Shown: piece after piece, positions 19,610 to 31,249 of the stretch
Position numbering within the stretch: position 1 is the first letter of the stretch
Layout of the letters: each line of letters begins with the position of its first letter
From: Phytophthora sp. 'mugwort'
Lineage: Eukaryota; Oomycota; Peronosporomycetes; Peronosporales; Peronosporaceae
NCBI GenBank assembly: GCA_033558025.1
Contig: JAUCEF010000004.1
Location: 1,550,001-1,614,000 of the forward strand
Direction: 5' to 3'
Length of the DNA stretch: 64,000 bases
Translations under genes and position numbers: made by a program
The notes under the pieces: generated by a model
Told to the model about the DNA's origin: nothing
The model's input: the letters and a program-made list of their open reading frames with translations, nothing else
Database searches by the model: none

Positions 19610-19917
19610 ATGGAGACCAACACAAATACAAGCAGTAGCACAATGCAAGAGATATTTGGCGAAGCAGAGCTCAAGGTTGCTCTGACCGTCAAGGTCGGCG
19701 AGGCTCTGAATGAGGTCAGTCGAGCCACATCCAATCAGATTGCGGGCCTCTGAGGGTTATGCCGTTGCTTGCGAAAGTGGATACCATCATAAGTGTCCAG
19801 GATAGTATTGCATGGCCTACGAAGGATATTTACCTCAAACCCGACACTAACACAAAGCCGAGTGAATTCATAAAGCTAAACGTGGAATCCTTCAACGCTC
19901 AAATCGTACAGTCATGA
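19610..19917 (+). pseudogene. Unrecognised coding remnant
   Basis: ATG 19610 opens 47 codons (METNTNTSSSTMQEIFGEAE and a helical Leu/Lys-rich part) to TGA 19751. A neighbouring frame then continues as VMPLLAKVDTIISVQDSIAW to a TGA at 19915. The two halves read like one protein with a frame change, but I do not recognise it. Confidence 0.25.
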
Positions 19918-19919
19918 CG

Positions 19920-20600
19920 AACGCGCACCGTAGAAAGATAGCACTGACTGCTTTCGGCTCATGGTCTTCGCGTACGCTCTCAGGGTACATATAGACTTTT
20001 GTTCGGAGTGGTTGTCTATTCTAGCTTGCTACGGTTTTGATATCAGATTCAAAGTTCTACTCGACAGGCAACTGCTGCATGTATAAAAGAAACAACAGCC
20101 CGGATTGCAGTGCATTTAGCTGCCACTAACCAACCTGCTCTTGCGCCCAATTAGCCTTACGATACTTTGCTACGCAGCATGCGCGCGATCCAGACGGAAT
20201 ACAACCTGTAGTTCCGGAGAATGCTTCAGTCGCGAATTCCCTAGCCCCCCAAAAAAACATCCGTTGACATTGCTGCCAAACGTGAGACCCGATCTCCTCG
20301 CACAAAAGGTAGCGTCACTATGGCAGGTGTGTTACGCTTGGACCGCGCATAACACCGCCCTCCATTACGACTGTCCTTCGCCGTTTCGTCTAAAATGACT
20401 AGTCTAAATGCATTGCACTACGCCACAGATTGTGTGCTAAACAGAAGAGCAACAGCAACTTGCAATAAATGATGGTCGTCGAAGTTTCGTTAAGGAGTGA
20501 TCGAGTTTGACAGGATTCTAGAATGTAGGAGCTGCGGAGAACTTGTGCGATCAACAGCTCACCTCTTTCGTTGTAAATTTTACTTTCCACTGCATCACAC
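19920..20600. other. No gene identified
   Basis: Scattered short frames only. No motif, repeat or RNA gene could be supported. Confidence 0.4.
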
Positions 20601-20608
20601 ATAAGGGT

Positions 20609-21037
20609 TCAAGTCGTTTTTACTGGTTGCCCAGGCGCAGAGTAGAATGGCTTTAACCTGGCAATATACCTTTGAACTTGGCCCGCTTTTCTTCGTGCGC
20701 CCGTCGAGCCAAGACTTTGCGAGTCAACTTTGCGAGTCAATTTAAGGTCAAAGATTAGCGCTTGACAAATTGTGAACGTCGAAAGCGTTATGTTTTCAAA
20801 CTCGTAGCGAGGATTATTTTCTAGCTCTTCCAGAAAAACATGGGTGGTCTTTAACATACTTGAGCACAAACTCGCACACCGCAGCTGGCCAACGTGATGA
20901 ACGCTTCTTCCTTTTTGAAGGCCATCACTATAAAAAATAGCGATTCTAACGGATGACGGAGCTAGGAGATGTACCCAGAACATTTCCGATCTGGGACCAC
21001 TTCGCTGTTGTAGACAAAGAATAGTACGACAACACAC
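20609..21037 (-). pseudogene. Unrecognised 142-codon frame
   Basis: An open minus-strand frame with ENITLSTFTICQALIFDLKL and an Arg/Lys-rich end (STGARRKAGQVQRYIARLK). It has no close partner gene and no domain I can name. Given the setting it is likely a fragment of a repeat. Confidence 0.25.
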
Positions 21038-21039
21038 CG

Positions 21040-22120
21040 AGCGCAGGTCCTTGGACTACATCATGCTGCAAGAGTTAGTCTGAAAATGGCTGTTTTCCTA
21101 AATGCCAAAGCTACCGCTTCTTGTGTTGGTTTGCCGTGAGCTGCTCATTACATCTAGCACTTATATTACTGTATCCAAAGCTTTTTATTTTTCATGACCT
21201 CGATAAATCGTACGAATTACTACAAAAGCTGCAAAGCACAATGCATGTTTTTATAAGACGTCTCACTAATCCCACTGGGTTGTGCTTGGCATCGTCTTGA
21301 AAAATGCAATAACGCCCGTCTTGAAAATTACTTAAGACCCAGAGGAATTAAGCGCGACGAATGGCTTTTCAGCGGCTTGGGAACATCAACTGAGTCGGAT
21401 TAGACACAGCCTTTATGAGGCCATTGCACCATTTATGATTTATGAGCTCTCTGGTATCAGCGGCCAACGCAGGAGCCAAGGGGCTAAAACTTGTTGCGAA
21501 GGGAGCTAACAACGTCAAAATGTCCATATCATCCTGTTGATCTGCCCCAATAGCTTCCGGCAGTGTTGGTTACACTACATCGTGGTTACTGTACAACGCC
21601 TCAAGCAAAAAAAACCTTTTTGAAGCACATTAAAAAAAAAAGCAGGCGGCATTTCGCTTGTTACCTTCGTGCAGAAAATAACGCACATTCCAAATCATAC
21701 TGCATCCTACCCAAGCGCGATACCCTGCTAACGTTGTTGGGAATTGAATTTGAGTCTCCCGCCCATTTGCCGGCCCGGCTCGCTGCGGTGAAGGGGGGGG
21801 GGGCATTGATTGCGCCAGCCCCACTGGCGTTTGAAGACACGACAGCACGCACACTGAATAAAACCTCCTGGCCCAGCTCACGTTGGAACATATCATGAAC
21901 AGAGCGGCTTCCGTCATTGCCGTTTGAGCAAGAACAAGCTGCAGCAAATCGGCAGACTTCCGACCTCGTGTCTGTATGACGGACAAGCGCTCATCAACGC
22001 TCAAATTATCATAACAGCTTTCGACTGTTCATTTCAACAACGGGGTACCACCTCCACCCCCAGTTGCACCCGCGTCTTGTCGCTATCTGACCTCAATTTT
22101 TCTTTCTAAATGGCAGCGCC
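21040..22120. other. No gene identified; 11-base G run at 21793
   Basis: Only shadow frames are visible. A homopolymer of 11 G lies at 21793-21803. Confidence 0.4.
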
Positions 22121-22175
22121 CGCAACTCGTGAAGGCGTGGACGAGGACCCAACAATTTTTGGAATTTCACTCCAT

Positions 22176-23386
22176 ATATGATGAAGTTGTTGCGATACGC
22201 GGCAGACTATGTATTTCATATCAATACTACCTACAAACTGGACTAACCGGGATACCCGGTTTTCGTCATCGGCATCTCCGACCAGGCTCGCTCATTCCAC
22301 CCGGTGGCCAAATTCGTGACTTCTCAACAGACAGGGGAGCTAATAGGTACGGCTCTTCACAGTCCATTGGACAAGTACAAGAGTATCGCTGGGGAATACC
22401 CAAGCATTCGCTAATGTATGGGTAACGCTGTCAAAGCTCAGTTTAACGCTATGGGATATCGCATCTACCAAGCGCAGTGACGAAGGCGGTGTGACGTTCT
22501 TAATGCTTTATTTTTCGCGTGGTCAAGAATGTAGAGGATCGAGTCTCTTCTTTTCCAGTGGATACAGCGTCGTTGGTATTCAAGCGCCTTTATCACACGC
22601 ACTACGCGCGGGATGCTATGGAGTTTGGAGCCCAGACAGAGTTGGCGTTAACAGCTTGGACTGCTCGTCCTGAACTCAACTGCTTTGCTGGATACATCAA
22701 AAATAGTGGATCGATCCCCAGTCTGCAACGGGCTTGTTATCATTCTCCAATGGGAGTCGCCAAGACAAACAATCCTGTAGATCAGTTCAACAACGCGATC
22801 AAGAGGGACTATTCACCAAGAATGCTGTTAAAGTTGGTGGCTCTAGCTGAGCGGCTGACTCTGATGTGCCGTTAGCGCTCGAGGGGCTCGATAGTGTTTA
22901 ATTTGGAGTCGAAGCAAAACTGAGAACTTCAAGACCGCTGCAGTATCTTCTGGAGCAAGGAGGGCTCAGCGTTATTCAACCCCACAAGCACGGATTGACG
23001 TTGCTGCTCGACGGTCTAAGCGAAACACATATAGCACATATAGCTTATGTGTACCAGCGCGGAGCACCGACTCGCCCTCCCGACACCCAATCTAGCAAAA
23101 CAAGATCAAGTAAAAGAGAAGAAGAAACAAGGCAAGCGCAACAAGCACTGCATAGAGGCACTGGATCAGCCAGTGGGAGGATGGCGTGTCGATACAAAAG
23201 GTAAGATCTGCCTGTGCCGCTCGTGATACAAATATCGATTCTGTGTTCATGTACTTGCAGCTCTACGCTCGACGGGAATGCCCACGCCAGGCGAGAAACC
23301 AGGGAAAAGAGTTTTGAAAAAAAAACGAAGTAGAAAGCGAAAAGGTAGGAATGCGGCAGTTGGACACGCACTTTCGTATGAGTAGA
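22176..23386 (+). pseudogene. MULE (Mutator-like) transposase, decayed
   Basis: Across several frames the plus strand reads LLRYAADYVFHINTTYKL and GYPVFVIGISDQARSFHPVA, the N-terminal half of the MULE catalytic core, then EYPSIR...MGNAVKAQFNA. Next come VKNVEDRVSSFPVD and TNNPVDQFNNAIKRDY (22519-22875), the conserved MULE C-terminal block. At about 23180-23270 GWRVDTKGKICLCRS, a TGA, then YKYRFCVHVLAAL forms a CxC...CxH SWIM zinc finger. Both expected catalytic Asp positions (HID.TYK and MGDA) carry Asn. Frame changes and stops make it inactive. Confidence 0.8.
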
Positions 23387-23399
23387 TGTGATAGTGAGG

Positions 23400-24245
23400 C
23401 AAACCAACTCCGATTCGTTTTATATTTACCAATATGTTGACGGCCTCCTCAGGCGCGACCTATTGCAATCTCAATTTTTCGTGCTCAAGCTGGCATGATG
23501 CTCTTCATTGACTGTCGTTGAGGGAATTTCGTTCGTGGCTGCTTTCACTAAAACGCTCTAGCCAGATTGCGTTGGTCATTGCATTACGCGTGTTGCGTTG
23601 ATTAAGACGCCTCATTTGGTCCCGTTCTCCGCAATCCTTCTCCTAATGTCGAAGGTATCCGCTCCGGGCACGTTTCAAAAGTACCGAGTCCGCGGACGCA
23701 CAAATATCTTCTTCCATGTTTCGAATGTACATTGCTAGTAGCTCGACTTCATCACGTGGATCTTCATCTTCACTCTCTCCGTTACTAACGCGACTGCTTT
23801 GCCAATCTTGAGCGTATTCGTTACCCCACCCACTCCTAAGGCATCGTTCATCTTGTATGGCGCGCCCCTCCTTTGACAGATCCTGCCGAGATCATACGTA
23901 TTTCTTCATGTTTGCTGTCCCCGAGTCTCCAACAGAACACCTAGAAGTGGCCATCCATGGTAAGCGCAGAATCACAAATGACACGTCAATGCAGAGTATA
24001 TCATATTCTATAACTTGAAAGGATGCATATATTACAATTACGTCGGTCTCGGTACTAATGCACAACTTATGGTACTTTGAGAGTCGTACCGTAGTTTGGG
24101 TGGTATTACCATTGGCGATTAGGCCGTACTGTACCTGAAGTCATGGATGGTATATAAAACTTCATACAAAAGAATTTAAAGGGAACACGTAGACCCTATT
24201 TCTGAATCCTATTCTTGTTTTTGCTTCCTGTTGTTCTGCACTGAT
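23400..24245. other. No intact gene; short coding-like minus-strand segment
   Basis: Around 23650-23850 the minus strand reads ESEDEDPRDEVELLAMYIRN, an acidic segment that could belong to a decayed gene. Nothing else is supported. Confidence 0.3.
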
Positions 24246-24246
24246 T

Positions 24247-24845
24247 TCATACGCCGAACCTTGCTAACGTGCTTGAATCGGCGGGGTTAAGTTGCAGCTC
24301 TGGATCCATTTCAGGTTCAGGTTCGTTAGGGCTCCTCGTAAAACACGTGATCCTCGCCTCATTTATACCAGCGATCGAACACATGGCGCGGGCGCTTTTC
24401 CTTGTCGACACGCAGCACGAACAATGTTTGATTCTGCGCTTGCGTGAAGCCCCCAAAACATGAACACCCGACTCTAACGCGAAAATATCAAGGGCCTCCA
24501 CCCCGATGATCGACTTGTACGCCTTGCTCATTTCAAAAACGTTGCAAGCGAGTGGAGCGCGCCGCTCCCGTAAGATGCTCACGATGGACTTGCTGTCTCC
24601 GTTCGACATTCCTTCTTTTGACACATCCACACCTGCCATCCCATGACCTTGTTTTTTTCGTCGAACTCCTCGATAATAGAGAGTGGCACAAGATCTGTAT
24701 TGCCGGCGACATGACACGCACTCCTCATTGCCTTGAAGAAACATTTATGTCCGCAGATGCCACTATATGTTGACGGGAATTCCTTGTTAAACTCGGCGCA
24801 GGTGAGGTGATGGTACTTGTCTTTCCATAGGCCAATACGTAACAT
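24247..24845 (-). pseudogene. Unrecognised gene split by one frame change
   Basis: From ATG 24845 the minus strand gives MLRIGLWKDKYHHLTCAEF and on to PLSIIEEFDEKNKVMGWQVW. Near 24630 (at a CAAAAG run) the sense appears to jump to a second frame, KEGMSNGDSKSIVSILRERR and ALDIFALESGVHVLGASRKR, then KHCSCCVSTRK, ending at 24247. Outside the junction the reading is free of stops over about 200 codons, so this is either a young pseudogene or a sequencing error in a real gene. The Cys cluster HCSCC may bind metal. No family recognised. Confidence 0.4.
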
Positions 24846-24849
24846 CTCC

Positions 24850-25990
24850 GTTCAGAAGCCATCTTCACTCAGAGTAGTCGCCCACACCAGAATAGTTTCT
24901 CTCCTTATGACAACATTGCCGAGGTATGCTTTTTAAGGCTTCTCGTATCTGATCCAGGATGCAACAAATATCCCAAACAAGTGTGGTAAGCCTATCTACC
25001 TTCGGATCCCATCCCCAAACCTAATGTACGGACTACTTATAACCCAGGATCCCATCTCTGACCTACTCCTGGCCACCCGTCTCCACTCTACCTCCATTTA
25101 GCTACGGATCTTCAACCCGGTGTGTACTAACTGATCGGATTTAGTACTTAAGACCTCACCCCCATGGAACTGATCCAGGGTCCATACCATATACAGACCA
25201 GGCGTGTTGTCGCATGGTCCGGATCCATCACCTTGACGCTGTTATGGCTGCCGCTGGCGACGTGGATCCTCCAGCTGCCGGTCAACTTCCATCTTATCCG
25301 GATCTGCAATATCAAGGTATAAATCAGAACCGAATTTGCACTGGAAGACAGACTTGACTATAGTATAGGGGATTTCTATTGGCCCCATACATAGACCAAG
25401 TCTAAACTTTGGCGATCTTCCTGCACACATGGCAGCCCCTGGATAGCTTGGCTGAGTCGCGCTCGCCCTTTGGCTTCTCAACCCCCCCTCAATATCCCGC
25501 TATTGGAGGCGGCAAGCATTGTAAAGAAACAAGGACAACTCCGACAAGGAGCAAAGACCCCCTCAAGGAGGGACAACTCCGGATCCCGTATCTCTATTAC
25601 GGACCCACAAGATCTACGCAAGAGCTCAAGACCAAACTGACACCAGATCTTGTGCGCAAGAATACCCGCGCAGATCCACCCCCTCCCAAGTCCCCATAAA
25701 AGTCCCCATAAGGACGTCCAAGGCCCACCAAGTGCGCATCTCGTGTCAACGAGAGAGCAGATCCAGCTCGCCGACGGGTACGTAAGGTGAACCACTCAGC
25801 AACAACACAGCCGTCCAAGTACTCCCTCCGTTAGTCGGTGTCTGGGTGCAGTGCGTGTGAGTTGGGATCTTACTGAATTTCAGCGGATCCACTCCACCAC
25901 ACAAGTGTGGGGTCGTAGGCCTTGCCAAGTTCAGCCGTGTTCCTCCCTTTGGTGATTGGATGGCATTCTGGCTGATCCGGTAGCTGCGGC
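24850..25990. other. No gene identified
   Basis: Proline-rich short frames at 25409-25699 (plus) and 25478-25795 (minus) overlap each other and have no recognisable motif. A 13-base duplication (AAGTCCCCATAAA-like) occurs near 25686-25711. Confidence 0.35.
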
Positions 25991-25998
25991 GTCGTCAT

Positions 25999-26457
25999 TC
26001 AGTCAGCATCTGCCATGTACACATCGAAGGCCTCTCCGGTGTGATCACTCTCGGAATACATATCTCTATGTGGCCGAATCCGTCGATAACCGCAGGAGGA
26101 CACGTCGTCATCGGAATCGCCCAGTTCCATTCCCATATGATAATTCTGTTGAATAGGTTGCACTGTATGCTCAATCGCAGGTTCCACGCCTTCACAAGTT
26201 TCAACGGCCAAGGCGATGCTTGCATCAGCAAAGGCGCTCGCCAGAGATGTCGTTACGTGCTGCTCCCCTGGCGTGAATGAAGCAGGCTGCAGCACCTGCT
26301 CGATGGTATCAGGCTGCTCGTTCACTAACGGATTCTGAATATCTAAGGTCCAGTTGGCCTCGCATGGCCAGATGGTAGACTTCGGAGCGGGAGGCACGAG
26401 CCCAGCTACGTCGTCTGCCAACTCCTGGTCAACCATGCCTTCAACAGCGCGAGTCAC
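25999..26457 (-). CDS. Hypothetical acidic protein fragment
   Basis: A 152-codon minus-strand frame, acidic at the C-terminus (GMELGDSDDDVSSCGYRR). No domain recognised. The start is uncertain because coding-like sequence (PFACTKG-type) continues upstream in another frame. It may be the N-terminal part of a lost transposon gene, since acidic N-termini are common there. Confidence 0.25.
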   Translation of the reverse strand: MTRAVEGMVDQELADDVAGLVPPAPKSTIWPCEANWTLDIQNPLVNEQPDTIEQVLQPASFTPGEQHVTTSLASAFADASIALAVETCEGVEPAIEHTVQPIQQNYHMGMELGDSDDDVSSCGYRRIRPHRDMYSESDHTGEAFDVYMADAD

Positions 26458-26459
26458 TT

Positions 26460-27174
26460 CACCTCCTCCTCAGCGGCGCCCTTGGTGCATGCGAACCGCG
26501 GGGCTGAAGGACAAGGGGGTAAAGGCATCGGACTTTGTGTCAACGACGCCAATCTGAAACTGAACGCTGGAATAGGTCGGCATCTGCCAGGGGTAGGTTA
26601 CCCATGTGCGTTTGCCATAATCATTCGAGTACAATATACTTCATTTTAGTATGCCGAATGGTGGCAAATATAATCTATCGGGATGCCAAAATCGATAGTT
26701 GTATAGGAGCACCACGAAATCGTGATCGTTAGCACAGCAGCCTGCTCTGAGTAATAACACGACCACAAATATTGACCGTGTTTAGGCCACCGACGTGGGT
26801 GTCCGATCTAATGTCACGGGGTGTAGGCGGTGTATCCCGTTCGATCGCCTAGTGGCTAAAAACGCAGGTATATATGCCAGAACAAATAGAAGCGAATGTA
26901 ATTCCGTACTGGTGATGCGAGGAGTACAGTACTTGTGTATATGTATTGCTCACGGTACTGCGCTTTCAGTAGTATGTGTGTGCTTTGCAAGAAGTCGTAC
27001 GCACTGACAGGGGTCACAATGAGACACAATACATGGAACTCACTGCAGGAGTTGTTTCCCCCTCTGTAGTAATACATGTTTAAAGTCGGTTTTAGTCATA
27101 AAACAATGATCCGATTAAGCTGTTGTTTGGCGTTATTGGCGATGCCCTCCACATGATAAGCTTTGTTTCATTCT
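26460..27174. other. No gene identified
   Basis: AT-rich, only shadow frames. Confidence 0.4.
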
Positions 27175-27235
27175 AGTAGCACTTCAATGACTACCGGGCC
27201 CGGGTTAGCCCGGTGATAGTCATTGAAGTGTTACT
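27175..27235. repeat. Hairpin, about 20-bp arms
   Basis: CACTTCAATGACTACCGGGC (27180-27199) pairs with GCCCGGTGATAGTCATTGAAGTG (27208-27230), with a three-base bulge and a short CCGGGTTA loop. Outer bases TAG/GTTA extend it slightly. It is a small fold-back repeat of unknown origin, about 480 bp upstream of the effector gene. Confidence 0.75.
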
Positions 27236-27239
27236 GGGT

Positions 27240-27712
27240 TTCATCCCTACATTGACATGCCGCTTACTCTGTGAAATAGGAAAAACTTTCCTATCCTGGT
27301 TATGTAGCTGTGGGTCAAATATATTGGTCTGGATTTGAGCAACAACGTGTTTAAAAGATAGTTACTTATTATTATATTACTATAAAGATGTTTGGTGGAT
27401 TCTCCAGAAGACCAACTTGTCTTAATCTTTTTCATTTGAATCCTCTTTTGCTCCCTAGTACCTTTAAAAGGGGGATTTGTTGATCAAGCGTCTTGAAAGT
27501 GTCCACGGATTTGCCAAGTGCAATGCTAAAGGATTAACTAGCACTTTTTTGTGCCTGTGTGTTGAGTGCTGCACTGACTCTAAGTACTGTTACCCCATCA
27601 GTAAGATAGATATGAGAATGATGTACATGCCTTCCCTGCTACGACCATGCTAGTGCCAGTTCGGAATTTGCTTTGTGTTTTGCAGTCTATTGCTTAATTA
27701 ACGGACTTGACA
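27240..27712. promoter_or_regulatory. Upstream region of the RxLR effector gene
   Basis: No coding sequence. It should contain the effector promoter. I did not find a good match to the oomycete initiator (TCATTYY with a flanking pyrimidine block) close to the ATG. Confidence 0.3.
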
Positions 27713-28457
27713 ATGCATTTAAGTCACATTCTACTGCTGGCGGTGGCCACTCTTCTTACCAGCACGAACGCTCTCTTAGTGACGGACGAGATCAAGGATT
27801 CACGTTTGGACAACTTCATAGTTGCAGGCCGCAGTCAGTGGAGATCGCTACGCCTCGCTAAGACAGCCGAAGAGAAAGCGGAAGACAGGACCAACGGTAT
27901 ATCGATACTTGCGTCCAAAATCTCCGAGAAAGTCCCGATTGGCGTTAAACTGAGCTGGTGGTTGCAGAAAAACAAGCCAAACGCGTACGTCAAGGCGAAG
28001 TTGGGCTTGGAGGAGCTGGAGGAAGCTGAGCTACTACCGACGCTTTATGAGGTATATGGACAGGCGGGAAAGTAAAGAGATCTGGAAACTGGTCCGCAGA
28101 GGCTTCACGACGTTTGAGATGTGGCAAAAGAAGGGGCTGAACCAGGTCACGAATTTGGCCGAGCTCAAGCAGATTCAGGGCACAGAAGCGTTCCGGGTCT
28201 ACAAGCGCTACGCCAAGGAGTTTGACGACCACATGCTGAACCTGTTTGGCTCTGGTTATAACCGCCCTACGGAGTTCTTCCATAAGAACGCTTCGCCGAT
28301 GGAAAAGTACGCAAGAGCAGAGATTTGGGCGGAATCTAAAGTACCCGACCAATACGTGAGGGAGTTTTTGGGGCTGCGATGGGCGAAACCTGACAAACTC
28401 GGGCAGAGCCCGTTTTATAAGCACTACTTGAAGACTCTGAAAGGCGGCTCGAGCTGA
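27713..28457 (+). pseudogene. RxLR-dEER secreted effector gene with a reading-frame break
   Basis: ATG 27713 starts a 20-residue secretion signal (MHLSHILLLAVATLLTSTNA). The translocation-type motif RSLR is at residues 44-47 and an acidic EDR (dEER-like) at 57-59. The C-terminal part has alternating Trp/Tyr/Leu helices in the style of WY-domain effectors. The first frame stops at 28075. The sense continues in the next frame from about 28047 to TGA 28457 (FTTFEMWQKKGLNQ, then AFRVYKRYAKEF). The interval of 745 nt is one base off a multiple of three, so one base has been gained (or two lost) near 28050-28070. No GT-AG intron rescues it. This family acts inside host plant cells to suppress defence. 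The break means a pseudogene, a null allele or an assembly error. Confidence 0.85.
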
Positions 28458-29319
28458 GAAAACCTGATTTAACGGTGGGTGCTCTTATATGTCAACCCTT
28501 GAAACCAAGGGTAACATGCTATTACCCTGGGATAATGTAGTGCTTTAATCTTAGTCATGAGCATGATAAAACCATTAATACTACCTACAAATTTATCTTT
28601 TGACCTTGTTTTATCCTTAGAGTGCAAATATTTTTGTCAGTCAATGCTTTTAAAAACAAATTGTACTGTATCCAAAGAGTCAACCCCGGTCCTCTCTCGC
28701 TGTGGCTATCAAACGAGCGGATGCGTCACGCAAAATAATACTTTGCGCACATCCTCCAGACAGTAACTTTGCGGACCAGCAATGCTCCCACTCATAGCTC
28801 GCATGGTGCAGATCCGCTTGATCATAATCAATAACGCGAGCGATGCAAACTGAAGAAGCCAGGCATGAGAACAGGGAGAATCCTAGGCGCAGAAAAGATT
28901 TAAGCCAATTATTGGTTACAGTTGGATACTTGACGTCCAATGTCCTTCAGATACCAGTAGACAGCTAGTTCTTTTGCCATCCATTCATTTAATGTTCATG
29001 GCACTGACGTAAAGTAGGGACACCGCTAGCAGTGAAAACCAGGGCATGGGAAAAATAGTATAATATCAATATTGCGGGTATTACATTTACGGAATAACTT
29101 ACTAACGGATTTCACCGAATACAAGCCCTTCACAAAATAATAACCCGGTCATGTTTTAGAATTTGGACCATAAAATAGAAGCCCTGCACATAATATAAAC
29201 CCGATGGAACAGTTGGTATGGAAATGAATGGCAGAGGCGAGAGCTTTTTTCAGCACCAATGCACCGCACCAGTGGCACGCCGTCTCTATCGCTATTCCTA
29301 TCACAACAGCTTCTACAAA
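28458..29319. other. No gene identified
   Basis: Downstream flank of the effector. Near 29090-29205 several AATAATAACCCG-like short repeats precede the pogo-like element and may belong to its 5' end. Confidence 0.35.
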
Positions 29320-30630
29320 ATGTCAAGCAAGCGGTCAACGATCTCACTCGCAAAGAAACAAGAAGTTATCAAGTGGATCGAATGTGAAGGCGAGGGCGTC
29401 CCAACCAGAGCAGCCCGCCAGTTTGGTAGGTTGGGGTGGTCCCTCGATCCGGGCACTGTTTTGCAATGATGCGGCAGCGTGAGATAATTCATGTCTACAT
29501 CTCCTCGTCGCATAAAGTTTGAGGGCGGAGGAAGACGCCGCGTATTGGGCCTCCTGGAGGACGATTCGCTCGATGCAATAACTGAGAAGAGAATCAAGAA
29601 GGAGAAAGTCACGAGGGCATATATTGCAGCCCAGGCACTGCACCTGTACGGGGGGAACGTCGAAGAACCTATTCGTACCTTCAAGGCTTCGCACCAGTGG
29701 GTTCTTGCTTTATGCGCCGCAACGACTTGTCCCTCCGCCGCCGAACCAACCTCACTACCCTGTCCGACGACCAAATCGTTGAGCGCGCCGTTTCGTACAT
29801 GCGCTTTCTGGGTGAGAACAAGGCCTGCTACAGCCCCCAACCACATCGTTCTCATGGATGAGACTGTTGTGTACTACGACGACGCAAGGGAGCAGACGGT
29901 GGAAATTCGTGGAGCACGTCTTGTCGTCGTGAAGGCAACTGGGTTTGCTTCGATACGCGTCACGGCGGCTATGGCGGTCACGGCGGGTGGTGTTAAGCTG
30001 CCCCCCACTCGTCATCTGGAATCACAAAAAGGAAGCCGTCTTGTTGCGAAACAAGGAGCGGCTTACGTGGCTTATTAGCCGAACGCTTGGGTGAATTCCG
30101 ACCGGTTGTGCAACTGGATTGATGCCATTTTCCCGCCAGTGTTGAAGGCCGACGGAAAATCAATCGTGTGGGACTCGATGCGGCCCACAATTCTAAGACA
30201 GTCAAGGCGAAGTGTGCAAGCCGCGGCATTTCGTTGTGCGTCATTCCCGCTGGTCTCACACACTACCTGCAGGCCGGCGACATCGGCATCTTCAAGCGCT
30301 TCAAGGAGTTGTTGTGTGCAACAATTGACGAGTGGAAGAACTCCGACCATGTTGAGTATACAAGGGGTGGGGATCCCAGGCCTCCCAGCGGAGAGTTGGT
30401 CTGCAAGTGGGTTGCCGATGCGTGGAAGGAGACACCACAGCTCGTCGTCAACAACTCCATCGCTGCTGCTGGATTTCATGGAGATCCAAGCGAGTTCATC
30501 TGAAGCATGATGTTTACGGCCGGCAGTTCCAGCAGCGGTGAACTGCACAATAGACAAGCGACTCTGCGGTGGATGAAGACGTGATTGACGAACTCAGTAA
30601 CGCACTTGACGACGTCGAAGTCGTTGATGA
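29320..30630 (+). pseudogene. pogo/Tigger-like DDE transposase, decayed
   Basis: ATG 29320 starts MSSKRSTISLAKKQEVIKWI and PTRAARQFG, a Psq/CENP-B-type helix-turn-helix. The next frame (29491 on) has RRIKFEGGGRRRVLGLLED and KASHQW, and a third carries FMRRNDLSLRRRTNLTTLSD. The DDE_1 core follows: first Asp in HIVLMDETVVYYDD (about 29848), second in KSIVWDSMR, third in THYLQAGDIGIFKRFK (about 30270). Three or four frame changes and a TAG (30076) break it. Confidence 0.78.
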
Positions 30631-31249
30631 GTAGAACGAATATGCATTTCGTTTATAACGTGACGTAATACGGAACAAGCTTTGATGTACCCTTTTCGAA
30701 TGAACGCAGTAGCTCGTAAACACAGACTATGCCGAGATAAAATACATGATATTTGGAGTATTATTGCACAGTCAATAATGCGAAATAGCACATTCTAATC
30801 CGATACATGCGTAGAGACGGATCTCCCCTGCATTTATTATGGAGTGATCTGATAAAGTCTTCTCTGTCGAGTCGGGGTTATTTCTTTACGAAAGCCTATC
30901 ATTTAGCAACCCTACACAAAAAGTTTAGAAGCCCCCCCCCCCCGCCCCCCAAAAAAGTGATTGCTTTTTGTAGACGATTGCAAATAGTGACCTGGGTACT
31001 ATTCGGTGAAATTCGCTACTGTTTTTATTGGCCCGCGTATACAACAAAACTTTATAGAATAATACAATATCTTTCCAGCTCCAGCCATCCTGGCCACCTG
31101 CCCTCCAGTCGTTCAATAAATGCTCCAACCTGCGTCGCATCCAGGTCGACCTCTTCTTGACTTATCAATTCACCTCTTTCAAGCAGAACGCCTCCACGTC
31201 CTTCACCTGACCCTCAACCCGCATGACTTCCCGCCAGCTCTGTGCCTTC
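30631..31249. other. No gene identified; C-rich run at 30932-30950
   Basis: AT-rich flank of the pogo and hAT remnants with a 12-base C run, G, and six more C at 30932-30950. Confidence 0.4.

Noticed and set aside
28050..28100. Intron explaining the effector frame break
   Set aside because: GTATAT at 28050 with CAG at 28095-28097 was tested; the joined frame meets a stop within six codons, so it does not restore the protein.
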